From Belliella aquatica (GTDB taxonomy: Bacteria > Bacteroidota > Bacteroidia > Cytophagales > Cyclobacteriaceae), in assembly GCF_014637795.1 (NCBI RefSeq), contig NZ_BMFD01000009.1, positions 1 through 64,000 of the forward strand: a stretch of DNA of 64,000 nucleotides, given 5' to 3'. Numbering within the stretch: position 1 is the first letter of the stretch; each line of letters starts with the position of its first letter. Position numbers and translations under genes: made by a program. Of the stretch, positions 52,436 through 62,139 are shown piece by piece. The notes under the pieces were generated by a model, which made no database searches, was not told the origin of the DNA, and saw nothing but the letters and a program-made list of their open reading frames with translations.

Positions 52436-54295
52436 TTATTTTATCATCCCTGACCAAGTGGATTCATTTCCAGCCATGTCACGAACTTTTAATAAAACCT
52501 CTCCCTTGAAAGGTTGTTTATCATTTTTTTCAGACCAGATTACAGCCTGCTTGTGTTCATACCGCATCAATACCCATTCTCCATTTACGAAAGCTTCAAA
52601 ATCCTTAATTCCAGATTTCTCATCTGATATTTTGAACCTTATTTCGTTTGAATTGATGCGTATAGGAAGAATTTTTGGTGACACTTCATCGCTCTCGATT
52701 ACAAAAGTACCAAAATTTCTTGTTTTAAACTGTATGTCATCACCTTCCCAAGTGCCACCTACAAAACTTTTCCTGCCATTAGGCGCAACAGAATAAATGT
52801 GAGCTTTACTCTTGTTTCCTTGATAGTTTGTTTGGTGAATTTTTACTCCAAGATTTTGCTGGAGATAGTCACCTGATGGATTGAGACTTAGGCTAACAGT
52901 GTTTCCGCTTTGCTTTCGATTCATTCTCAAAAACAAATCGTCCAATAGCGTATTTTCTTCAAAGTCTAAGCTAACATTTCCGTCGGTGAAATAAAGCTTT
53001 TCTCCAAATGGAATCTTGGAGAGAACTTCAGGATAAATCATCTCTGTGCAAACATCTAAAGAGTCAGGAACTCCATAAGTCATGTCCCAAAGGTAAATTC
53101 TCCTCCCTTTTTCTTCATAAGCAGGAGGGATTTCCATGATCTTATCGCCAACAAATACTTTAGCTAAGTTTCCCACCTCAGAAAGTTTTGTATTGATTAC
53201 CACTACTTCTCTTTCATACTTAATGCGTGTAGGAGCATGATCGGACTGGATTGTAGTGAATTGAAAATCAACGCTTTCCCCTACTACTCCTAAAGTTAAA
53301 ACTCTCGTATTTCCGAAAAAATCCTTCAAATTGACTTGAAGAGACTTTTGTTCTCCATTCATCGCAGAGATCTTTCCTTGAGATAAAGAGTCTATTTCAT
53401 ATAAATCTAAGGGGTTGTTGGGATGCGGATACAAACGGATAAAACGATTAAGATAAGTATGCGTCAGCAAAAATCGCCCTTGATTGAAATCAATATGATC
53501 GACATTGATCCTAAATATGGGCCTGCCGTTTTCAAGAAGTTCATAAACAGGAACCCCAAAAATATTTCCAACTCCATCTTGCTTGTCTACAGCATACACT
53601 TCTAGACCTACTCTACCCGAAATTTTTATATCTCTCGGAAGAACATATCTCCCACCTTCGAGAATCGGTGTATATTCCTGTCTTTCGAATTTCCCATCCA
53701 CACGAGATTCATAATCTAGAGGACTTAATGCGACTTTATAAAGTATTGGTGGCGTATTGTCCACAATCTCTTTTTCAAAATCAAAAGCAAAAGGATCAAT
53801 CGCACGATCTAGGCTATCTCTAATCTCAAAATGCAAATGTGGTCCACCCGACCCACCTGTATTTCCACCATTACCAATAATTTCTCCTCGAGTAACAGGA
53901 AGCGAAGTTTCATCAAAATAAACTTCCAAATCATTCTTGCGCTCGGTATACATTTCCTGACGCGTGCGCTCAGCAATCTTATCTGAAAACTTTTGTAAAT
54001 GGGCATAAACTGAAGACTGTCCATTGTAATGCTTTACATAAAGCACATTGCCATAACCGTAGGTAGAAATTTTTGCTCTGTAAACATAGCCATCTGCAAT
54101 CACTCTGATCGGTTCACCATCTACACCACCGATTTTGACATCTATTCCGCTATGGAAGTGATTGGGTCTGATTTCTGAAAAATTCCCTGACAAGAAATTT
54201 CGCTGTCCGGGTTTGACTGGAAAGAGATAATCTTGAGCAGATAAATTCAGACTCAAAAAATAAATAAATAGAAATAGCGGCTTATTTAATTTCAA
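52436..54295 (-). CDS. M23-family metallopeptidase, exported
   Basis: This 619-residue periplasmic protein has a signal peptide (LFIYFLSLNLSAQ). An N-terminal LytM/M23 domain shows metal ligands His48 and Asp52 in HFHSGID and His153/His155 in GPHLHFEIRD. A long C-terminal region (about 200-619) of beta-rich sequence follows. Such proteins cleave peptidoglycan cross-bridges or activate amidases. All four zinc-site positions look intact, suggesting an active enzyme. Its start overlaps the end of the FAH-family gene by 14 bases, so translation is probably coupled. Confidence 0.9.
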   Translation of the reverse strand: MKLNKPLFLFIYFLSLNLSAQDYLFPVKPGQRNFLSGNFSEIRPNHFHSGIDVKIGGVDGEPIRVIADGYVYRAKISTYGYGNVLYVKHYNGQSSVYAHLQKFSDKIAERTRQEMYTERKNDLEVYFDETSLPVTRGEIIGNGGNTGGSGGPHLHFEIRDSLDRAIDPFAFDFEKEIVDNTPPILYKVALSPLDYESRVDGKFERQEYTPILEGGRYVLPRDIKISGRVGLEVYAVDKQDGVGNIFGVPVYELLENGRPIFRINVDHIDFNQGRFLLTHTYLNRFIRLYPHPNNPLDLYEIDSLSQGKISAMNGEQKSLQVNLKDFFGNTRVLTLGVVGESVDFQFTTIQSDHAPTRIKYEREVVVINTKLSEVGNLAKVFVGDKIMEIPPAYEEKGRRIYLWDMTYGVPDSLDVCTEMIYPEVLSKIPFGEKLYFTDGNVSLDFEENTLLDDLFLRMNRKQSGNTVSLSLNPSGDYLQQNLGVKIHQTNYQGNKSKAHIYSVAPNGRKSFVGGTWEGDDIQFKTRNFGTFVIESDEVSPKILPIRINSNEIRFKISDEKSGIKDFEAFVNGEWVLMRYEHKQAVIWSEKNDKQPFKGEVLLKVRDMAGNESTWSGMIK

Positions 54296-54893
54296 AATCC
54301 AACAATTTTTGATCTTCTATAAATGCTTCCAAGCGATCCCCAATATTCACTTTCCCTACTCCTGCGGGCGTTCCTGTAAATATCAGGTCACCTTTTTTCA
54401 AAGTGAAAAATTGAGAAACATATTCTATAATCACCCCAAAGTCAAAGAGCATCATAGACGTATTTCCCTTTTGCCGCTGTTCGCCGTTGATCAAAAGATG
54501 AAAATTAATGTCATTGAAGTCTTTAAATTCAGAAACGGATAAAAACTGTCCTACGGGCGCCGATCCATTAAATCCTTTGGCAATTTCCCAAGGAAGTCCT
54601 TTTGATTTGCACTGATCTTGCAAATCTCTAGCCGTAAAGTCAATCCCAATCCCTATTTCGTCAAAATATCGATGGGCAAATTTCTTTTTGATGTATTTGC
54701 CTTCTTTATTGATCTTCAATACCAATTCTACTTCATGATGGATATTTTGAGAAAAGTCAGGATGGAAAAAGGGCATGTTATTCTTTAAAACAGCTGTATC
54801 AGGCTTCATAAAAACAACTGGAGCGGACGGCCTTTCATTGTTGAGCTCCTCAATATGCTCCGCATAATTTCTACCTATGGCAATGATTTTCAT
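54282..54893 (-). CDS. Fumarylacetoacetate hydrolase-family protein
   Basis: This 203-residue single-domain FAH-type enzyme has metal-binding segments VVFMKPDTAVLKN, HHEVELVLKI (Glu ligands) and IGIGIDFTARDLQ, then LIFTGTPAGVGKVNIGDRLEA near the end. Single-domain members are acylpyruvate hydrolases or oxaloacetate decarboxylases; which applies here is uncertain. It overlaps the M23 gene by 14 bp, and a 90-bp gap separates it from the FAD-dependent dehydrogenase gene upstream. Confidence 0.88.
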   Translation of the reverse strand: MKIIAIGRNYAEHIEELNNERPSAPVVFMKPDTAVLKNNMPFFHPDFSQNIHHEVELVLKINKEGKYIKKKFAHRYFDEIGIGIDFTARDLQDQCKSKGLPWEIAKGFNGSAPVGQFLSVSEFKDFNDINFHLLINGEQRQKGNTSMMLFDFGVIIEYVSQFFTLKKGDLIFTGTPAGVGKVNIGDRLEAFIEDQKLLDFEIK

Positions 54894-54982
54894 TTTCTTG
54901 AATTTTGGTTAACTCAATATATTCAACCTGCTTGATGACTTAAATATAAGCAAGTAAAATTTATTAAGTGTATATTTTACAT

Positions 54983-56563
54983 TTATTTTCTAATATAAGT
55001 TTCAATCAACTTTTCAGCGCATCTTTCACCATCCATAGCAGCAGAAACTATTCCTCCTGCATACCCAGCTCCTTCAGCACAAGGATACAATCGCTTGATT
55101 ATTGGATGCTCGAAAGACTCTTTATCTCTAGGAATTCTCACAGGCGAAGAAGTTCGACTCTCCACTCCTATCAATTGAGATTCATTGGTATAATAGCCTT
55201 TCATTTTATTCCCAAAAGCCTTGAATCCATCTGCAAGTCTAGACGAAATGAAATCTGGTAGCACTTCATGCATGTTGACAGAATTCAATCCAGGTTGATA
55301 AGACGTATCTAGAAGAGAGGAACTTTCCTTTCGATTGACAAAATCAATCATACGCTGTGCAGGCGCAGTTTGTGTTTCTCCTCCTGCTTTCCATGCCGAT
55401 CTTTCTATTTCGGCTTGGAACATCATCGCTGCCAAAGGACCATATTTTTCATATTGTGGAAGGTCTTCTAACTCCACAGCCACCACAATTCCAGAGTTAG
55501 CAAATTTGCTATCCCTTCTACTTGGACTCATGCCATTAACAACCAATTCACCTGGGGCAGTTGCAGATGGAACAATAAAGCCACCTGGACACATGCAGAA
55601 CGAAAAAACACCGCGTTGCTTGCCATTGAATTTTGCTTGATGCACCAAAGAATAACTTGAAGCAGGTAGATACGGTCCACGATCTGTTTGGCAGTGATAT
55701 TGAATTTTGTCGATTAGGTTTTGACTATGTTCTATTCTTACTCCTAAGGCAAAGGGTTTGGCCTCGATCAAGATTTTTTTCTGATGTAATAAATGGAAAA
55801 TGTCTCTTGCCGAATGTCCTGTTGCCAGAATCACTCCAAGTCCTGTGATTTTCTCCTCTTCTTTGGTAACCACACCTTTCATTTCATTATTTTCTAGGAT
55901 GAAATCTACGACCTTGGTATTAAATAGCACTTGACCACCTGCTTGTAGGATTGATTCCCTTAGCTCGGTTACAATTTTAGGGAGTTTATTCGTCCCAATA
56001 TGTGGATGGGCATCGACGAGGATTTCTTCTGTGGCACCATGGGAAACAAAAATCTCCATAATTCTACGAATATCTCCTCTTTTCTTAGATCGGGTATAGA
56101 GTTTACCATCAGAATAGGTACCTGCACCTCCTTCTCCGAAACAATAATTAGATTCAGGATTGACGATGTGATCTTTGTTGATCGCTGCCAAGTCTCTTCT
56201 TCTGGCGCGGACATCACTTCCTCTTTCAATCAAAATAGGTTTCACCCCAAGTTCTATCGCCCTCAAAGCCGCAAACATACCCGCGGGACCTGCACCAACG
56301 ATGATGATTTGCTCTGCATTACTCACGTTCTTGTAGGGCTTGGAAGCATCCAACATGGGAGGAACTTGCTCATCAATAAAAACTTCAGCAGTCACATTTA
56401 CCTTGACTTGTCTTCCTCTAGCATCGATAGATCGCTTTGTCTGTCTTGCATGAATATCAGCCTGACGCAGAGAGATTCCTAGTCTCTTAGCGACCGTCTC
56501 CTGAAATATTACCTCATCATAAGCTTCCTGAGGTGTGAGTTGTAATTGAATTTCTTTTTTCAT
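54983..56563 (-). CDS. FAD-dependent dehydrogenase (COG2509-like)
   Basis: This 526-residue cytosolic flavoprotein has an N-terminal alpha/beta domain of about 80 residues, an FAD-binding GxGxxG (GAGPAG, 90-95) followed by a Glu-terminated strand (PILIERG), SYCFGEGGAGTYSDGKLYT (family signature), GVILATGHSARDIF and a C-terminal CAEGAGYAGGIVSAAMDG. The pattern is that of uncharacterised FAD-dependent dehydrogenases widely present in bacteria. The electron acceptor and substrate are unknown. Probably transcribed from the repeat-rich gap upstream. Confidence 0.88.
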   Translation of the reverse strand: MKKEIQLQLTPQEAYDEVIFQETVAKRLGISLRQADIHARQTKRSIDARGRQVKVNVTAEVFIDEQVPPMLDASKPYKNVSNAEQIIIVGAGPAGMFAALRAIELGVKPILIERGSDVRARRRDLAAINKDHIVNPESNYCFGEGGAGTYSDGKLYTRSKKRGDIRRIMEIFVSHGATEEILVDAHPHIGTNKLPKIVTELRESILQAGGQVLFNTKVVDFILENNEMKGVVTKEEEKITGLGVILATGHSARDIFHLLHQKKILIEAKPFALGVRIEHSQNLIDKIQYHCQTDRGPYLPASSYSLVHQAKFNGKQRGVFSFCMCPGGFIVPSATAPGELVVNGMSPSRRDSKFANSGIVVAVELEDLPQYEKYGPLAAMMFQAEIERSAWKAGGETQTAPAQRMIDFVNRKESSSLLDTSYQPGLNSVNMHEVLPDFISSRLADGFKAFGNKMKGYYTNESQLIGVESRTSSPVRIPRDKESFEHPIIKRLYPCAEGAGYAGGIVSAAMDGERCAEKLIETYIRK

Positions 56564-56574
56564 TTTTATGTAAG

Positions 56575-56900
56575 GTATTTATCCTTAAAGGTTTGTGAAT
56601 TAAAATATTTGAAAATTGAGAGGTAATGGTTGGAATGTTTTAAAGTTGGAAAGTTAGAAGGTTTTTTCAGATTGAAAGATTATAAGATTTTAAGAACTTG
56701 TTAGTCGTGGCGGATTGGAAGATTGTGGTTTCTGATGGTTATAATGCTTTAAAGTTGGAAGGTTGAAAGGTTATGGGAGTTTGGATGATTTGCTATGTGG
56801 ATTTGTATTGGAAAGTCTCTTGTTTCTTGGTTCTTGACTCTTGACTCTTGTTTAACTCACCTGTCACACTCTTGTCTCAAATCTTGCGTCTCACATATCA
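56575..56900 (+). repeat. Dispersed intergenic repeat, copy C
   Basis: This 330-bp gap without a gene has blocks in order TTTAAAGTTGGAAAGTTAGAAGG, CGTGGCGGATTGGAAG, TTTAAAGTTGGAAGGTTGAAAGG, GTGGATTTGTATTGGAAAGT and CTCTTGTTTCTTGGTTCTTGACTC. These match copy B (8220-8320) in part and the reverse complement of copy A (2330-2480) in part. The end contains four short CTCAC/TCTCA motifs. It separates two minus-strand genes. Confidence 0.5.
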
Positions 56901-56904
56901 CGTC

Positions 56905-57864
56905 TCACTCTTCTCCAAAGATCTCCTTCACAACCCAGCCTTTTCCCCATTCTGCTTTTTCTTGATCGGTCCAGAGTTGTGGGTAGAAAATAACTTTTTG
57001 AAAGCGCGGAGGCAAGTATTTTTGCCAGTTTGTCCCTCCTGTAGCAGCGATATCAACAGGATCTCTTTGCAGATATCTTACTGCAGATTTGTAATGAGCT
57101 AGTGGCCAAAATACATTTGCTTTCAAATCTAAAGTCTGCATCAATTTCTTGAGTTCTTCGTCTTTATCAGTGCAAGATTGGTATTGTTTCCAAATATTTT
57201 TGGTTTTATTTGAGTCAATTAGCTCCTTCAATTCCTTGCCATATTTGATTTCGAAAGTCTTTAAAGTCAAAGTTTTTTCGCCAGTTGCAAGTTCTATCGC
57301 TCCTTGTTGCCAGTAGAGATTATTGAACAAGTCGTCGGTAGTCATGTTATTTGATATGGAGTCCCTTTTATCAATATGGACAAGATTGACCACATCAGAT
57401 GAAAGTATTTCGATCACTCTATATTGTGCGCTCTGGAAACCACTAGATGGCAGCAGTGACATTCTGAATTTCAGGAATTGTTCTCTTTCCATGCCTTTCC
57501 ACATCACTGCAAAAGATGAAATCAAGTGATCAAAATACATAATGACTCTTTCTAATCTTTCTTTGAAGAAATCAGCCTTGATTCCATGCTTTTCAGAAAT
57601 TTGCTCAAGTTCCCAAATGATTAATTTGAAATAGAGTTCTGTTATTTGATGGTAAATGATAAAAATCTTTTCATCTTTAAAGGATGTCTTTGGCTGCTGA
57701 AGGGAAAGCAAGATATCCAAGTTGATATAATCCCAGTAATTCAGGTAATCGGCATAAAGCAATCCTTCCAAATACGAGGATAAATCTTGACCAGAAGCTT
57801 TAAATTTCTTTTGAAGAAGCTCGATTTTATCAGTGATGTCTTTTTGGGTTTCTTCCGGGGTCAT
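56905..57864 (-). CDS. kynA: Tryptophan 2,3-dioxygenase
   Basis: This 319-residue haem dioxygenase opens the indole ring of L-tryptophan to N-formylkynurenine, the first step of the kynurenine pathway. Family segments are YLEGLLYADYLNYWDYINLD, IIYHQITELYFKLIIWEL (substrate-pocket His), FRMSLLPSSGFQSAQYR and C-terminal FWPLAHYKSAVRYLQRD (haem-ligand His region) with IAATGGTNW for tryptophan binding. It is divergent from the glutaryl-CoA dehydrogenase gene with a 119-bp shared upstream region, consistent with a common catabolic role. It may be co-regulated. Confidence 0.93.
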   Translation of the reverse strand: MTPEETQKDITDKIELLQKKFKASGQDLSSYLEGLLYADYLNYWDYINLDILLSLQQPKTSFKDEKIFIIYHQITELYFKLIIWELEQISEKHGIKADFFKERLERVIMYFDHLISSFAVMWKGMEREQFLKFRMSLLPSSGFQSAQYRVIEILSSDVVNLVHIDKRDSISNNMTTDDLFNNLYWQQGAIELATGEKTLTLKTFEIKYGKELKELIDSNKTKNIWKQYQSCTDKDEELKKLMQTLDLKANVFWPLAHYKSAVRYLQRDPVDIAATGGTNWQKYLPPRFQKVIFYPQLWTDQEKAEWGKGWVVKEIFGEE

Positions 57865-57983
57865 GGAGTAAATTTATATGAAATAGATAGTTTTTTTACC
57901 TGCTTCTTGTTTATTTCAAGGCGATATTGAAAAAACATTCGGGTACAAAAATCCATTATAATTAGCAATAAACCAAAACAGAA

Positions 57984-59192
57984 ATGAATCCAGATAATAC
58001 AGCTAGCAAAAGCACCAAAAAGGACATGTTTGAAGGCGTTGACTTTTATCAAATTGATGACTTGCTCACAGAGGAACATAAGCTCGTCAGGTCATCTGTC
58101 CGTGATTTTGTAAAAAAAGAGATCAGTCCTTACATTGAAGATTGGGCTCAAAATGCACATTTCCCTTATGAAATTGTAAAGAAATTTGGTGATGTAGGAG
58201 CCTTTGGTCCTCAAATTCCATCGGAATATGGTGGTGGCGGATTAGACTATATTTCTTATGGTCTGATCATGCAAGAAATTGAAAGAGGAGATTCAGGGAT
58301 GCGAAGCACTGCATCTGTTCAAGGATCCCTAGTGATGTATCCGATATATAAGTTTGGCTCAGAAGAGCAAAAGCACAAATTTCTTCCAAAATTAGCTTCT
58401 GGTGAAATGCTCGGTTGTTTTGGTTTGACCGAACCTGACCATGGTTCAAATCCAAGCGGAATGACCACTAACTTCAAAGATATGGGAGATCATTATCTTT
58501 TGAATGGTGCTAAAATGTGGATTTCTAATTCTCCAAAAGCTGACATCGCTGTAGTCTGGGCAAAAAATGAAGAGGGAAGAATTCATGGGTTAATCGTAGA
58601 GCGCGGCATGGAAGGCTTCTCGACTCCAGAAACACATAATAAATGGTCTTTGAGAGCATCTTGCACAGGTGAGTTAGTTTTTGATAATGTCAAAGTTCCA
58701 AAAGAGAATTTACTTCCAGGAAAATCAGGTTTGGGCGCACCGATGATGTGTTTGGACTCAGCTCGATATGGTATCGCTTGGGGAACACTAGGCGCAGCAA
58801 TGGATTGTTATGATTCTGCTAGAAGATATGCAATGGAAAGAATTCAGTTTGACAAACCTATTGGGTCTTTTCAATTAGTTCAAAAAAAGCTTGCAGAAAT
58901 GCTTTCAGAAATAACCAAGGCACAATTGCTCGTTTGGAGATTGGGTAAAATGATGGATGAAGGAAAAGCAACTACAGCCCATATTTCATTAGCCAAAAGA
59001 AACAATGTAGCCATGGCACTCGATATTGCTCGAGAAGCAAGACAAATTCATGGAGGTATGGGAATCACTGGAGAATATTCCTTGATGCGACACATGATGA
59101 ATCTAGAGTCTGTAGTTACCTACGAAGGAACTCACGACATCCATTTACTGATCTTAGGTCACGAGATTACGGGGATACCGGCTTTTAAGTAG
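57984..59192 (+). CDS. gcdH: Glutaryl-CoA dehydrogenase-like acyl-CoA dehydrogenase
   Basis: This 402-residue ACAD-fold flavoenzyme shows GCDH-type markers: TASVQGSLVMYPIYKFGSEE, LGCFGLTEPDHGSNP, GAKMWISNSPKADIAVVWAK, and the catalytic-base motif TYEGTHDIHLLILG with Glu in YEGT. It oxidises and decarboxylates glutaryl-CoA to crotonyl-CoA, a common end of lysine and tryptophan degradation. Being divergent from tryptophan 2,3-dioxygenase fits that role. Other short-branched ACADs are less likely because of the SVQGSLVM segment. It ends at a terminator. Confidence 0.87.
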   Translation: MNPDNTASKSTKKDMFEGVDFYQIDDLLTEEHKLVRSSVRDFVKKEISPYIEDWAQNAHFPYEIVKKFGDVGAFGPQIPSEYGGGGLDYISYGLIMQEIERGDSGMRSTASVQGSLVMYPIYKFGSEEQKHKFLPKLASGEMLGCFGLTEPDHGSNPSGMTTNFKDMGDHYLLNGAKMWISNSPKADIAVVWAKNEEGRIHGLIVERGMEGFSTPETHNKWSLRASCTGELVFDNVKVPKENLLPGKSGLGAPMMCLDSARYGIAWGTLGAAMDCYDSARRYAMERIQFDKPIGSFQLVQKKLAEMLSEITKAQLLVWRLGKMMDEGKATTAHISLAKRNNVAMALDIAREARQIHGGMGITGEYSLMRHMMNLESVVTYEGTHDIHLLILGHEITGIPAFK

Positions 59193-59250
59193 ATAGGAGA
59201 CGTAAGACTTAAGAAGGAAGATGACTTGTCCATCGTGAAAGATGATTTTG

Positions 59251-59285
59251 ACCGCTGAGGTTTTGTACCTTGGCGGTTTTTTTCT
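59251..59285 (+). terminator. Terminator after gcdH
   Basis: ACCGCTGAGG (59251-59260) pairs with CCTTGGCGGT (59268-59277, two G-T pairs) across TTTTGTA, followed by a run of T. It lies about 60 bp past the gcdH stop. Confidence 0.85.
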
Positions 59286-59290
59286 TTTAC

Positions 59291-59323
59291 ATAAAAAATA
59301 AGGTGAACCTTTCGGATCACCTT
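59291..59323 (-). terminator. Terminator after the YtxH gene
   Basis: On the minus strand AAGGTGA (59323-59317) pairs with TCACCTT (59306-59300), followed by a T-rich run at 59299-59291. It is 26 bases beyond the stop of the gene at 59349. Confidence 0.85.
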
Positions 59324-59348
59324 ATCAATAATGTTGTGATTACTTTTC

Positions 59349-59606
59349 TTACTTAGTAAACTTTTCTGCTTCAGCTTTCGCTTTTTTAGTCAATTTGTCT
59401 ACTTCGCTTGATGCTTCAGAAACTTTTTTATTTAGACCATCTAGAAAAGAATTTACTTTTCCATTGACCTCGTCTAAATACTCGTTTCCTTTTTTACCTA
59501 ATTTTTTCCTTGTATTCTCGCCTTTATCGGGAGCGATTAAAATACCTACCTGAACACCAACTACTGCACCTAATAATGCACCTAAAAGAAACTTTGTAGA
59601 ACTCAT
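59349..59606 (-). CDS. YtxH-domain small protein
   Basis: This 85-residue protein has one Gly-rich N-terminal membrane segment (LLGALLGAVVGVQVGILIAP), the KGENTRKKLGKKG linker and a coiled-coil-like, Lys/Glu-rich C-terminus (KVSEASSEVDKLTKKAKAEAE). This is the YtxH family pattern, usually linked to general or envelope stress in Bacillus and Bacteroidota. Membrane-anchored with a cytoplasmic helix. It is monocistronic with its own terminator. The stretch upstream (59607-59851) shows no other gene. Confidence 0.87.
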   Translation of the reverse strand: MSSTKFLLGALLGAVVGVQVGILIAPDKGENTRKKLGKKGNEYLDEVNGKVNSFLDGLNKKVSEASSEVDKLTKKAKAEAEKFTK

Positions 59607-59851
59607 ATTTTTATAAATTTTGAGTGAAAATAAAATTAAAATTAGCTTAAAATAAAATCTATCTTTTATCTAAACTACACTAAAAACAACGAATACTGTG
59701 CCACAAAGTTCCTAATTATCGATTAATTTATTTATTTGATATTTATTTTGATTTTTCTTCTTCAGCTCAATGGATTTTTTCTCCTTGTGATTATTTCACA
59801 ATCTTTTGCCAAGATTCTAGTAATCTTAATAAATCCATCAAGATCATTAAA

Positions 59852-60937
59852 TTACTTGATCATACTTCTGATGACAATCGTTCTAACAGGCTGAATCGGA
59901 TCGTTTGTAAAAAGTGTGATATGTTTGTGGTCTATTCCCCTTCTACCCTTGGGGTCAAAAGTATAGCTCAATTGCATGGACTCACCTCCTAGCAAACTTT
60001 TCCCTTCCAAGTTTACCGACATACATTCACAGTTAGCAATCACTTTTCGAATTTCTAAAACTTCTTGACCCTGATTAGTCAATTTAAGCTCTCTATTGAT
60101 TATTTGATCACTAGAAATGTTTTTCAAGTCAATATCAATTTCATTGATTCCTAAGCGTGGAACAACACTTTCCATACTTTTCAATACAGGATCAAAATAT
60201 TCAAATATGTTTGCAAGTAATTTAAACTCAACTGGATTCTCCTTACCTTCAAAATTTAGAACCAATTGTTCTTCAACTAATCCCAAGTCATTTTTAACCT
60301 GTCCGTCATAGTCAAGAACAAGTAAACCACGTCGATTTGGTGGAATTGAATTCGGAACCATATTAATTTTCAAATATTCAGGAAAAGAATCTGATATCGA
60401 AGAAATGGTAAGGCTATCATTTCCAAAATTATAAAGTTCTAAAAGTTTCCTTCTCGGCTCATGGGTGTAGACATTCCCCATATTGATGGCAGAAAGACGC
60501 ATTCCAATCTCTTGATTTCTCACTGGGTACGCCTCTTCTAGATCATTAGGAAAAGGAATATTAAAACCTTGAAGATATAGTGTATCTCCATAAATGTCCT
60601 GATTAGTACGAACAACAATCATCTTGGTAAATGCTCCACCTCTGTGGTCAGGATTGAAATTTACCTTAACACTTCCGATTTTGCTCTGATATATAGTGTC
60701 TTTGCTATATGCTGCAGTGGTGCAACCACAATCCGTCAAGATGTCAGAAATGACAATGGAAGAGTCTGTCTGATTCAAGCCTAGAAATTCAACTTCCACC
60801 AATCCATTTTCTTCCAATACCGTTCCGATATCAATCGTTCTGTTTTCCCAAAACAACAATTTCCGTTCAATTTCCTGAGCGTCAGCAACTCCAATGGAGA
60901 GAACTACAAATAGAATTAATAACAGCTGGGTTTTCAT
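59852..60937 (-). CDS. DUF1573-containing exported protein
   Basis: This 361-residue protein (signal peptide MKTQLLLILFVVLSIGVADA, hence ATG 60937 rather than 60946) has two DUF1573-type Ig-like modules. Each holds a Cys-x-Cys hallmark: ILTDCGCTTAAYSKDTI (about 67-83) and VIANCECMSVNLEGKSLLGG (near residue 300). The middle (about 140-250) looks like a third, Cys-free module. DUF1573 domains are MSP/ASH-like adaptor folds of unknown role. Divergent from trpS; TAAATTTG on the minus strand at 61011-61004 is a likely -7 box. Confidence 0.87.
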   Translation of the reverse strand: MKTQLLLILFVVLSIGVADAQEIERKLLFWENRTIDIGTVLEENGLVEVEFLGLNQTDSSIVISDILTDCGCTTAAYSKDTIYQSKIGSVKVNFNPDHRGGAFTKMIVVRTNQDIYGDTLYLQGFNIPFPNDLEEAYPVRNQEIGMRLSAINMGNVYTHEPRRKLLELYNFGNDSLTISSISDSFPEYLKINMVPNSIPPNRRGLLVLDYDGQVKNDLGLVEEQLVLNFEGKENPVEFKLLANIFEYFDPVLKSMESVVPRLGINEIDIDLKNISSDQIINRELKLTNQGQEVLEIRKVIANCECMSVNLEGKSLLGGESMQLSYTFDPKGRRGIDHKHITLFTNDPIQPVRTIVIRSMIK

Positions 60938-61003
60938 TTTAATCATACCACCAAATAACGATAAAATTCAAACGATTTGTACCCATATTTATTTAATTTG
61001 CGT

Positions 61004-61011
61004 CAAATTTA
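61004..61011 (-). promoter_or_regulatory. Bacteroidota -7 box for the DUF1573 gene
   Basis: On the minus strand TAAATTTG matches TAnnTTTG. It lies about 67 bases before the chosen ATG, inside the 80-bp gap shared with divergent trpS. Confidence 0.45.
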
Positions 61012-61017
61012 TGAATA

Positions 61018-61989
61018 ATGGCAAGAGTATTAACAGGTATTCAAAGTTCAGGACGTCCGCATTTAGGTAATATATTAGGTGCGATTGTCCCAGCGATTGA
61101 ATTGACAAAAAAAGATCAAAATGAGTCTTTTATTTTTATAGCGGATATGCATTCGCTCACAACGATCAAAGATGGCGACATTCGAAGAGAAAACACTTTA
61201 GCTGTAGCAGCAGCATGGTTAGCCTTTGGAATGGATATTTCTAAAACGGTTTTTTACAGACAATCTCAGATTCCTGAAGTATCGGAATTGACTTGGTATT
61301 TGAGTTGCTTCACTCCGTTTCCGATGTTGGCTAACGCACATAGCTTTAAAGATAAGTCTGACCGACTAGCAGATGTAAATGCTGGATTGTTTACCTACCC
61401 AGTCTTGATGGCGGCTGATATTTTGTTGTATAGTGCTGATTTGGTTCCTGTGGGAAAAGATCAATTACAGCACTTAGAGATTTCAAGAGATATCGCTTCT
61501 ACTTTCAATCATAGGATTGATGAAGAGATCCTGACACTTCCTGAAGCAAGAATCAATGAATCTGTAATGATCATTCCTGGTACTGATGGTCAGAAAATGA
61601 GTAAGTCTTACAACAATTACATTGATATCTTTCTCCCTGAGAAAGAATTGAAAAAAAACATCAACAGCATTGTAACTGATAGTACTCCGTTGGAAGAACC
61701 CAAAGATCCTGATACTTGCAATGTGTTTAAACTCTATTCACTTATTGCTACAGCGTCAGAAACTGCTGAATTGAGAGCAAAATACTTAGGAGGAAATTTT
61801 GGATATGGACATGCCAAGAAAGAGTTTTTGAATTTGATTTTAGAAAAATACAAAGAGGAAAGAATTACTTTCGATTATTTCATGACCCATCCTGAGGAAT
61901 TGGAACTAAAGTTATCAGAAGGTGAAGCTAAGGCCAGAGTGGTAGCTCGAGAAATGCTGAACCGCATCCGAGAAAAATTAGGATTTTAA
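61018..61989 (+). CDS. trpS: Tryptophanyl-tRNA synthetase
   Basis: This 323-residue class I aminoacyl-tRNA synthetase charges tRNA-Trp. The HIGH-like motif is PHLGN (residues 15-19), and the KMSKS loop GQKMSKSYNN lies near residue 195. The family segments ADMHSLTT and PVGKDQLQHLEISRDIA are also present. The length is standard. A strong terminator follows within 6 bases. Confidence 0.97.
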   Translation: MARVLTGIQSSGRPHLGNILGAIVPAIELTKKDQNESFIFIADMHSLTTIKDGDIRRENTLAVAAAWLAFGMDISKTVFYRQSQIPEVSELTWYLSCFTPFPMLANAHSFKDKSDRLADVNAGLFTYPVLMAADILLYSADLVPVGKDQLQHLEISRDIASTFNHRIDEEILTLPEARINESVMIIPGTDGQKMSKSYNNYIDIFLPEKELKKNINSIVTDSTPLEEPKDPDTCNVFKLYSLIATASETAELRAKYLGGNFGYGHAKKEFLNLILEKYKEERITFDYFMTHPEELELKLSEGEAKARVVAREMLNRIREKLGF

Positions 61990-61994
61990 ACAAA

Positions 61995-62031
61995 AATGCC
62001 TGAAGTGAATCACTTCAGGCATTTTTTTTTA
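61995..62031 (+). terminator. Terminator after trpS
   Basis: AATGCCTGAAGTGA pairs with TCACTTCAGGCATT around a one-base apparent loop, then seven or more T. Confidence 0.95.
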
Positions 62032-62139
62032 TCACAATTCTAAAATAGATTTAGATAGTAATTTTTTCACTTTATAAATTAATTCAATTATTCACTTTTT
62101 TCTGTTTCCTTATCACCAATTAACCCAAGCACTAATTGA

